Source: Allosphingosinicella vermicomposti | GTDB lineage: Bacteria; Pseudomonadota; Alphaproteobacteria; Sphingomonadales; Sphingomonadaceae | DNA length: 64,000 nt | Assembly (NCBI RefSeq): GCF_003012815.1 | Contig: NZ_PXYJ01000002.1 | Span: forward strand, 496,001 to 560,000 | Reading direction: 5' to 3' | In this document: positions 1 through 9,000 of the stretch, one piece after another | How the letters are laid out: each line of letters begins with the position of its first letter | Position numbering within the stretch: the stretch's first letter is position 1 | The notes under the pieces: model-generated | Databases searched by the model: none | Seen by the model: only the letters and a program-made list of their open reading frames with translations | What the model was told of the DNA's origin: nothing | Position numbers and translations under genes: made by a program

Positions 1-1487
1 TCGCCGGCCGCCTCGCGCTCGAATTCCGGCCGAGCAGCGACGTGCGTTTCCGCCTTAACGTCGATGCGTCGCGCGACCGCCCTGATCATTCGCGCACACC
101 GGCCCGGGCCACGAGCGTATTTGGCCTTTACCCGGCAACGCTCGACGACCCGTTCGAAGTAGATGCCAATTTCAACGGCCTCAGTGATCTCGACACGTTC
201 GGCGTCTCCCTGACCGGCGAATGGGATGTTTCGGACGCGCTGACGCTGAAGTCGATCTCCGCCTATCGCGAAATGGATTATGCGACCGAGCTCGATCTCG
301 ACGCCACGCCGCTCGCCATCTTCGGCACCTATGTGGACGAACAGCAGCACCAGTACAGCCAGGAATTCCAGCTGAATTACAGTGGCGACCGGTTCAACGC
401 GGTCGCTGGCATTTACTATTTCGACGAGAAAGACGTGACGATCAGCGGCATTTTTGGGCCGGTGATCGAATTTATCAGCGCCTCATTGAACGATCAGCAT
501 AATCGCAGCGTCGCGGTCTACGGACAGGGCAGCTATGAGCTGACCGACAAGCTCTCGCTAACCGGCGGCCTGCGCTACACTTATGAGAAGAAGGATTTCT
601 TCCGCACGCAGGAATTCTTCGCGGCGACCGCGCCCTATCCGGTTCCCTATGGCACGGGCGCGGAGGTGACGCGCATCGATACCGATAACAATTGGGACGC
701 GCTGACGCCGAAGATCGGCATTGATTACAAAGCAAGCGACGACGTGCTTGCTTATGCAAGCGTCAGCCGCGGCTTTAAATCGGGTGGTTTTGATGGCCGC
801 GCGAACAATGAAGACGGTGCGGTTCCCTACAATCCCGAAACCTTGTGGGCCTATGAAGTGGGCGTGAAGAGCACCTTGCTCGACCGCAAGCTGATCGCCA
901 ACCTCGCTCTCTTCTGGAACGATTATAAAGACCTTCAGCTTTCGAGCTTCACGGCGGACGAGAATGGCGGCTTCACGGCCTTGTTCACAAACGCCGGCGC
1001 GGCGACGATTCGCGGGGCTGAGCTAGAGCTTCAGGCGCGGCCCGTTCCGGCGCTCAACCTGAACATGACGCTCGGCTACCTCGACGCCCATTATGACGAA
1101 TATATCGGCCCCGGCGGCGTGGACATCAGCGATGAACGTGAACTCGTCAATGCGCCGAAGTGGAGCGCCCGGTTTGGCGCGACCTATGTGTTCGACCTCG
1201 GCAACAATGGCGATCTGACTGCGGGCGCGGACGTCAGCTACCGTTCGAAGACCTATCCCGTTGTGTCGAGCAGCGAAGTGCTGGCGCAAGATAAATATGC
1301 GCTGGTCGATGCCTTCGTGCGCTGGAGCGACAAGGACGATCATTATTACGTCCAGGCCGGTGTCAAGAATCTCACCGACAAGCGTTATCGTGAACAGGGC
1401 TTCGACCTGTCCGACTCGCTTGGCTATCAGCTCGCTTATTACGGCGCGCCGCGGACCTTCCGCGTCACCCTTGGTACGCGCTTCTGA
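1..1487 (+). CDS. TonB-dependent receptor, C-terminal part (5' end outside window)
   Basis: The reading frame is open from position 3, so the gene starts upstream of the window and only the C-terminal ~495 residues are seen. They look like the beta-barrel of an outer-membrane TonB-dependent receptor: alternating aromatic and polar strands, SRGFKSGGFDGR and NPETLWAYEVGVKS blocks typical of siderophore-receptor-like Sphingomonadales proteins, and a terminal strand ending RVTLGTRF with the C-terminal Phe needed for BAM recognition. It would import a ligand across the outer membrane using TonB-ExbBD energy. The plug domain and TonB box are not in the window, so the substrate cannot be judged. The stop codon overlaps the next start by one base (TGATG), so it is translationally coupled to an alpha/beta hydrolase. 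That suggests an esterified or lactone substrate, which is an inference. Confidence 0.93.
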   Translation, partial: AGRLALEFRPSSDVRFRLNVDASRDRPDHSRTPARATSVFGLYPATLDDPFEVDANFNGLSDLDTFGVSLTGEWDVSDALTLKSISAYREMDYATELDLDATPLAIFGTYVDEQQHQYSQEFQLNYSGDRFNAVAGIYYFDEKDVTISGIFGPVIEFISASLNDQHNRSVAVYGQGSYELTDKLSLTGGLRYTYEKKDFFRTQEFFAATAPYPVPYGTGAEVTRIDTDNNWDALTPKIGIDYKASDDVLAYASVSRGFKSGGFDGRANNEDGAVPYNPETLWAYEVGVKSTLLDRKLIANLALFWNDYKDLQLSSFTADENGGFTALFTNAGAATIRGAELELQARPVPALNLNMTLGYLDAHYDEYIGPGGVDISDERELVNAPKWSARFGATYVFDLGNNGDLTAGADVSYRSKTYPVVSSSEVLAQDKYALVDAFVRWSDKDDHYYVQAGVKNLTDKRYREQGFDLSDSLGYQLAYYGAPRTFRVTLGTRF

Positions 1488-2461
1488 TGGTCGAGGCCGA
1501 CTTCGATCAGCGGGTGGCGGAGCCTGACACCGCCGCCCTGCTGAACCGGATGGTCGTCGACTTCGCCGACGCGCCGCTCAACCCCAACGTGGCGGAGCGG
1601 CGCGCCGCGCTCGACAAGGCGGCCTTGCTTTATGGGCCCGAACCTGAACCCGTTGGCAAGATCGAAGACCGCGCGATTGACGGGCCCGGTGGACCGATCC
1701 CGCTGCGCATATACTGGCCGCAGGAAAGGGGAGCGCCCTACCCCATCCTCGTCAACCTCCATGGCGGTGGCTGGGTGCTTGGCGGGCCGGATGGCTACGA
1801 GCGGGTGGCGCGCGCTTATAGCGCCGCCGGCCAATGCATCGTCGTCGATGTCGATTATCGCCTCGCGCCGGAGAATAAGCATCCCGCAGCGCTGGATGAT
1901 TGCATGGCTGCTTTGTCCTGGGTCGCCGAGAATGCAGAGATGCTTGGCGGCGACCCGCGCCGGATCATCATTACCGGCGACAGCGCGGGCGGCTTCTTGG
2001 CCGCTCTCGTAGCGCAGCAGACGGATGTACCGCTCGCCGGGCAGATCCTTGTCTATCCGGTTTGCACCGCGAGCAGCCGCCAGGAATTTGCGTCCCGCAA
2101 GGCTCTGGGCGACGGACGCTTCTTCCTGCGTGAATTCGACATCCTGCGGGCGGAAGAGGAATATTTCGCGGGGTCCGACGCGAAGGAAAAAGCCGGTGGG
2201 TCGCCCCTCCTTGCCGACAATGAAACGCTACGCCGGCTTCCGCCTACACTGATCGTTACCGCATCGCTCGATCCGCTTGTCGATGAGGGCCGCCTTTATG
2301 CCGAACGGATCAAAGCGGCCGGCGTCCCCACCGAATATATTTGCGCGGAGGGCACGATACACGGCTTCGTGCTGTTCGCGGGGGCATTGGCGCTCGGTCA
2401 GCACATAATCTCGAATATCGGCGCGTGGGTTCGCAGGGTCGAACCCGTCACGGCGACTTAA
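1487..2461 (+). CDS. alpha/beta hydrolase, hormone-sensitive-lipase family
   Basis: A 324-residue esterase-like protein with no signal peptide, so probably cytoplasmic. It carries the HSL-family oxyanion motif HGGGW (about residue 92), the nucleophile elbow GDSAGG (about 166), an acid in ASLDPLVDEG (about 262) and a late histidine in TIHGF (about 291). These form a complete Ser-Asp-His triad of the family IV / acetyl-esterase type. The length matches the family (300-330). The start overlaps the stop of the TonB-dependent receptor, so both are made from one mRNA. A plausible job is hydrolysis of the ester or lactone compound brought in by that receptor. The natural substrate is not known from sequence. 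A strong hairpin terminator follows directly. Confidence 0.93.
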   Translation: MVEADFDQRVAEPDTAALLNRMVVDFADAPLNPNVAERRAALDKAALLYGPEPEPVGKIEDRAIDGPGGPIPLRIYWPQERGAPYPILVNLHGGGWVLGGPDGYERVARAYSAAGQCIVVDVDYRLAPENKHPAALDDCMAALSWVAENAEMLGGDPRRIIITGDSAGGFLAALVAQQTDVPLAGQILVYPVCTASSRQEFASRKALGDGRFFLREFDILRAEEEYFAGSDAKEKAGGSPLLADNETLRRLPPTLIVTASLDPLVDEGRLYAERIKAAGVPTEYICAEGTIHGFVLFAGALALGQHIISNIGAWVRRVEPVTAT

Positions 2462-2495
2462 GTGAAGGGGGTGTGGGGCCCCCTTCACTTATTTT
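2461..2495 (+). terminator. Rho-independent terminator after the receptor-hydrolase pair
   Basis: An 11-bp perfect stem (2461-2471 pairing with 2479-2489, arms AGTGAAGGGGG / CCCCCTTCACT) with a 7-nt loop is followed by TATTTT. It begins at the last base of the hydrolase stop codon, which fits termination of that transcript. Confidence 0.85.
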
Positions 2496-2497
2496 AA

Positions 2498-2868
2498 CCG
2501 AACCGGCTTCAATACACGCTACCGGTCACGACCGCAGAGGCGAGCTCCAAGCAATCGAATATGACATGCGCCGCGGCAAGGCCGAACTTAGGTCTGACCG
2601 CTTGGGTGGCTATCGTTAAATCCGTAAGGATCTGCCCGGCGCTACGCAGCGCAATGGCGACGATCTGGAGGCCCCACGCCTCGAAGCAGCATCGATTTTC
2701 CGCCCCGAACGGATCGCCATATGGAATTCCTTGGCTGCAATGCGATGAATACGCTGCGCGCCAACCGGGCTTAATGATGTGATTATCGTTAGTAGGCCCT
2801 CGGTGCAGCCTGACGAAATGGGGTTCGTTCCCAAGTGGAAAGCAGCGGCGCCCAAAACTGAACGAAAA
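2498..2868. other. intergenic stretch with no convincing gene
   Basis: About 370 bases between the terminator and the tRNA. Short open frames exist on both strands but have no ribosome binding site, no signal peptide and no recognisable motif. The stretch may be gene debris or the trailer of the minus-strand tRNA transcript. I see no duplicated tRNA 3' end that would mark an integration site. Confidence 0.5.
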
Positions 2869-2945
<77 letters not shown>

Positions 2946-3049
2946 CGGGCCGTCCCGGCGCTTAGCAAAGGCTGCACGCGGGGGCCAGTGGCTTTCTTTA
3001 ACTATTTGATATCCGTGTAGGGACACGGCGCATCGGGCGATGGCGTCTC

Positions 3050-3082
3050 GGGACGATCCGGGCGAAACGCCCGGATCGTCCC
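3050..3082 (-). terminator. perfect 15-bp hairpin just downstream of the autotransporter stop
   Basis: Arms 3050-3064 and 3068-3082 are perfect complements (GGGACGATCCGGGCG on the plus strand) around an AAA loop. The hairpin lies 10 bases past the autotransporter stop codon. There is no clear T tract on the minus strand, so it may act as a 3'-end stabiliser or a Rho-dependent or atypical terminator rather than a classic intrinsic one. Confidence 0.6.
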
Positions 3083-3091
3083 GGATCCTCC

Positions 3092-6000
3092 TTAGAAGCG
3101 GATGACCGCTCCGGCGCGGAAAGCGTCACGCTTGGTGTCCGCGAACTCGCCGGTATAGCCCGCGTGGAAGCGAACGTCCTTGGTGACGTCAAGGCCGAAG
3201 CCGACGCTGAAGCGGCCGACCGTCTTGTCGCGTTCGACGCCGTTCACAACCATTGTCGCATCGGCGCCGGTAAAGCCGCCGGTGACGAGTACGTCGCCAT
3301 CGTTCAGCATCTGACGTACGCCAACTTCGGCAAACGGCGTCACGCCCATGCCTTCGACGGCGAAGGTGCGGGACACCGCGACGCTCGCATCGGCGAACAC
3401 GCTGTCCTTGCTGCCGCTCTCAACCGTGAGGCCGAAGTCCCCGGCGCCCTCTTCCACCACGCCGTCACGCTTTGTGTTGACGTAAGTGACACCCACCTTC
3501 GGACCGACGCTCCAGCCATCGGCTTCGAAGGCATAGTCGACGCTGAGGTCGGCGACCCAGCTCTTCACGTCATACTTGGCCTGCGCGCTGCTCGGCGCAG
3601 CAGCGATTGTCCGGCGGGTTTCGGCTTCGCTGCCATTATAGGCGAAGAGACCGTGGATGCCGATGCCGCTGACCTTCGCATCGGCGTATACGCCAGCCAC
3701 GAAGCCATTGCTGGTCGTTTCCGTGCGGAGACGGTCCAGCGATTGATCGGTGTCGATCTTGCCGATGAAGGCGCCAACCTGCGTACCTTCGGCAAAGCCG
3801 TAACCGACGCCGCCGAAATAGCCTTCGCCTTCAAAACGCGCCTTCGATGCGCCGGTATCGGGCTGACCCTTGATCTCCGCACCGGTCATCATGGCCTGAG
3901 CGAAGCCGTAGAGGCCCGTCTTGGCGGGCGTCGTCGCAACCAGCGTGCGGGCGTTGTCGACAACCTGCAAGCTGTTCTCGATGCCGATCTGCGTGGCCGA
4001 GCCATAGGCTTCCGGCGTCAGCTGCGCGAAGGCGGCCTCGTTGATATTGCCTTGCGCATCCACGAGAACCGGGAGAGCGGCGGTAAAGGCCTGGATGCCG
4101 TAACCGGCGCGCAGAACCTGGTTCGAATAATCGACCGCCGTCTGGACGTTGCTCGGGAAGTCACCCTCGGCCAGGAACTCGCTCTGGATCTGCAGGCGGT
4201 TGCCGTTCTGGACGACGAAGCCGAACACGGTCGACGACTTGTTGATCGTCGTGAACCGGCCTTCGATGCCGCCTTCCGCGACGACGAGGTCGAGCGTGTT
4301 GCCCGGCGTACCTTCCAGAACACCCGTGATATCGACGGCGGCGCCATTGGCGATCGTCATCTTGCCCGAGATGTTGAGGAGGTCGCTGACTTCCGGCGTA
4401 AGTTCCAGCAGTAGGTTCGAGCCCGCCAGGAAGTTCACATCGCCGTTGACGGTCATCGTGCCCGGCGACGCACCCGGCGAGAGCGTTCCCGCCACGTTGA
4501 TGTCGCCATTGACAGTGCCAGCCGACCCGAAGGTCGCTCCATGTGCAACCTCGATCGCGGTTTCCGATGTGATCGTCGAACCGGCAAGACCGATCAGGCG
4601 GCCGCCGGTGACGGTCACGTTGGTCCAATCGGTTGCACCTTCCAGCGCGACTACGCCGCCGCTAACACCGAAGCTTTCGAAGCTGTCGAACGAAGCGAGA
4701 CCGGCGGCATTCACGACAGTCGGCACCTCATAGGTGCCAGCCGTGTTAAACACGAGCCTGTCATTGCCGTCAGCACCGCCGGTGACCGACCCAGTGATGT
4801 TGCCAAAACCGCTCACGACCAGCGTGTCGTCGCCGCCGGCAAGGTCGACATTACCGTCGAGCGTGCCGAGCACCGCGAGAGTATCGCTATTCGCCCCGCC
4901 CTGCACATCGGCGGTGAGCGCCGCAGCCGAGGTGATCGTCGTCGTACCGCCGTCAATGAAGACGCCGCCGGTGAAGGTAGCATTCTCGTCGATCCGGAGC
5001 TCGCCCGCACCCGAGGTTTCGAGCGTTTCGAAGCCCTGCTGGTCGAGTGCGCTGAGCACGCGAACCGTGCCTGCGCCTTGAACGAGGGCCAGGGTATCCT
5101 GACCCGCGCCGCCATCGACGCCGCCGTTGACGACAGCACCGCTGCCCAGCGTGAAGCGGTTGTTCGCGCCGTCGAAAGTCACGCCGCCTTCCGAATTGAG
5201 CGTGGTGTTCGCGCCCAGTTCGAAATTGCCGCCATTCACTTCCACGGAATCGAAGGTGTAAGCGCCCTGGGTCAGCGCCAGCGTACCGGCGCCTTCCGAG
5301 ATCAGCTGCTCGAACGAGGCGATCTGGGACGCGACGACGGTGCGGCTGTCGGCGCTACCGGACTGGACACGCAGCAGATCGCTGCCCGCGCCGCCATTCA
5401 CCTTGCCTTCGAACTTCACGCCAGCGGCGATGATGAGTTCGTTGTCATCTTCACCCAGGAAGTTGACCTCCTGACCGGCAGCCAGATCGCCCGCAAGGGT
5501 GAAGCTGTATTCACCATCGATATTGATGACTTCGAAGCCGCTCATACCGTTTACGGTCGAAGCAGCAGTCAGGACGAGGTTCATCGTGTCCTGACCGAGA
5601 CCGCCTTTGAGCGCGCCGGAGAGAATGCCGCCGAGGCTCATGTTCAGCGTATCGTTACCGCCGCCAAGATCGACGCCGCCCGTCAGGTTGCCGTTGATCG
5701 TAACAATCTGGGCGCTGTCGTCCCCAATGACGTTGGAAACCGATCCGTTGGAGCCGTTGATGACAAGGTTCGCCTGATCATACAGACGAAGGTCGGTATA
5801 GTCCTGATTGGCATCTAGGTTCACCGTCAGCGTGCCCGGGCCGTAGGCGCCGAAGGATTCGAAGTTCGTCACATCGGTCGGGATCACGCCCTCGCCGCCC
5901 GCGAGACGGAAGACGAACGTGTCATTGCCGCCCACGCCGCCATCGATCGAGTCGGCTTGGCTGCCAGCAAGGGCGAAGTAGAAATCGTCGCCCAGGCCTA

Positions 6001-9000
6001 GGGAAAGGTCGCCGATCGTGCCGGCATTAGTGACGACATCGTTGCCATCACCGAATTCAATATTGCCGATGATGCTGGCCCCGGTTTCAATCGAGAGCGA
6101 GCTGTCGTCATTGTTGCTATACAAACCGATGGTAGCCGTTAGCGTTTTATTCGCCGCGACATTAATATGGCCGCCTTCCACGAAAATCTGCTGATAAGTC
6201 GTGTTCTGGTCGATATTAAGCGTACCAGCGCCGGACGCCGCGAGCCGTTCAAATGCTGTGACTTCGCCGACCGTGCTGATATTGCGTGTCTGACCTTCGG
6301 CAAGCGCGAACTCGAGCGTGTCGACGCCAGTACCGCCCGTGACCGCGCTCGTAACATTGCCGGTGCCGTTCAACGTCAGGCGATGGTTGCCGTTGCCGCT
6401 GAAGACAACCCCGCCTTCGGACGCCAGCGAAGCACCGTTGCCGATCGACAAATTGCCTTCAACGTCAACCGTCTTGAAGCTGTAAGCTTCGCCATTGAGC
6501 TCGAGCGTGCCCGCGCCGTTGGCGTCCAGATTTTCGAAGTTGACGATCTGGCCCGCGACGATCGTGCGGCTGTTGGTCGCCCCCGTGTTGATCTGGATGG
6601 TGTCGTTGCCCGCACCGCCATTGGCCGTGCCTTCGAAGATCGCGCCGGTATCGACGATAAAGGTATTGTCGCCCGCATCGAAATTGATCTGCTGCCCTTG
6701 ACCGAGCTTGCCGGTCAGCGTCAGCGGCGACGCGCCAGCGACGTTCACGATCTCGAAATTGTAGAGATCGTTTATCGACGAAGCAGCCGTGAGGTTGAGC
6801 TTCAGCGTATCGGTGCCGAGGCCACCGTCCAACTGTCCGGTGAGCGCACCCGACAGCAGGATTTCAAGCGTATCATCGCCAGCGCCGAGATCGACGCTGC
6901 CATTGAAATCCGCATCCTCGATCTTCACGACCTGCGAGGTGGCATCGCCCTTGATGAGGCTAACGGTGCCGGTGCCGTCTTGAAGCGTCAGATTGGCGTT
7001 TTCGAGCAGCTCGATAGTGTTGTAGTTTTCATTCAAGGCAAGCGTCAGTGTGCCTGGACCGTAGGCGCCGAAAGATTCGAAGTTGGTGAAGCCGCCAGGA
7101 ATCGAGCCATCGTTGCCATTCATGCGGAAGATGAAGATGTCGTTGTCACCGGCGCCACCGTCGATCGTGTGATTAGCCGTGACCAGGCCACCCAGAGCTT
7201 CGTAGCGATCGTTGCCGTCGCCGAGATCCACATTGCCATCAATCGTACCTGAATTGGTAACGATGTCATTGCCGTCGCCGAGGATGAGATCCCCCTTGAT
7301 CGTGCCCGAATTGGTTACGATGTTGTTGCCATTGCCGGCGTCAATCCCATCTTTGATCGTACCGGCATTGGTGGCCACGTCATCGCCGTTGCCCAATTGG
7401 ACATAGCCATTGATGGTGCCGCCTACATTATTGGTCAACGCGTCATTGTCGTCGCCCATTTCCACATTGCCGTTGATAAGCCCGCTATTTGTAACGCGGT
7501 CGTTACCCTCGTCCATGAAGATGGGGCCGCCAATGGAGCCCGTATTGGTTACCGTGTCATCGCCCCCAGCCAATGACAGGCCACCCGCGATCGTACCGTA
7601 ATTATTGACAGTTTCCTGCCCTGCGCTGCCCGAAAGTGTATAGGTGTTAGCACCACCCACAGACGATAATGTGTCGCCCTGGTCAATATTCACGATAATA
7701 TCGCGGATATTCCATCCACTACTGTTGATCGCGCCGTGAAGCGAAACGGATTCATTGTGCAGCAGGTCGTCTGTTGCGGCTACAAATTCAAACCCGAGGA
7801 ACTTGCTGGCATCGATCTTCCGCGTTCCTGCAACAGAGAAATCAACACGGATGCTATCGCTGCCCCCATTCACACCACCATAAGCGGTGCCAGTCAGTTC
7901 ACCGCCAGCTGCATAGATATATTTATCGGCCCCATCACCAAGCCGGACGTCACCTTCGACGCGGCCATAATTGTAGAATTCGTCGTTCATCGCCTCGAGA
8001 TCGACATTGCCCTGGATCAGGCCGCCGCTTTCGTTTCGTACGATGTCGATCGAGCTATTGGTGTGGATCGCCCCAGCAAGGACATTGCCGTCGATCGTCA
8101 CACCACTGATAATATCGCCTTGAGAGCCGCCAAGATTGAATGTGTAATCGGCTGCGCCGAGAATCCTGCCCCGGTTTACAAGCGTGAATACGCCGTCCTC
8201 AGAATTGCCCCTGGCATGAATAGCCGTGGAACCAGCACCGGTCGCTGAAATAACCCCAGTCGACTCGTTGGTCACGGCCGACTTGCTTCCTTCCCCGGCA
8301 GCGTAAGTGTAAATGGCGGTCGCCACCCTACGCCCACGCCCAAAGTCCTCAATCCACATGCCGCCGTTCGCGTTGATTGTACCGCTGTTCAAGAAGGTGG
8401 AGGTTGCATTATCCGCAGAAGCCCCAAAACCCACGGCGCCTGAGCCGATACCGTTGGCCTCAATCAGGCTGGTATTGGCAGCATCGACGATCCCGCCCAG
8501 GTCCAGTGCGCTAGACCCCCTGCCATTCGCCTGAATGGTTCCGCTGTTCACAAAGCGGACGCGGGCCCCGTTACTGCTATAGTCGTCTATTCTGACGGCT
8601 GTTCCGCCGTAAACACTATAAGATGACGCACGGCCGGTGCTTCTAATCGTTCCCGAATTCACGAAATTAAGTGCCACAGCATCGCTGTTATCCTCGATTG
8701 CGAAGTAAGCGGCTATCTCGCCGTCTACCCAGGTCGCTTCAATCGTGCCGCTATTGTTAAAAGTTAGCGTAGGCACTTGACTGGTTGGTATAATCGAAAA
8801 TTCCACGCCACTGGAGCCGCTCCCAATCGCGCTGATCAGTGCCTCGTTATGGAAACTGGCGACGCCGCCTTCACTGAAAACGCCATCATCTTCTGTGCTG
8901 ATGTCACCTTTGTTGACGACGCGAAGCGCACTTGGAACATTCGCGATCGAACGCAAATACATGCCGTAAAAATCTGATGCGGTAATACTCGCTTCATTTA

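Noticed and set aside
3164-4414. Long plus-strand ORF of 416 codons opposite the autotransporter gene
   Set aside because: It mirrors the repetitive high-GC coding strand, has no signal or motif, and several other such mirror ORFs occur along the same gene.
7200-7590. CRISPR array
   Set aside because: The regular repeats are coding, in frame, degenerate at third positions and part of the autotransporter.
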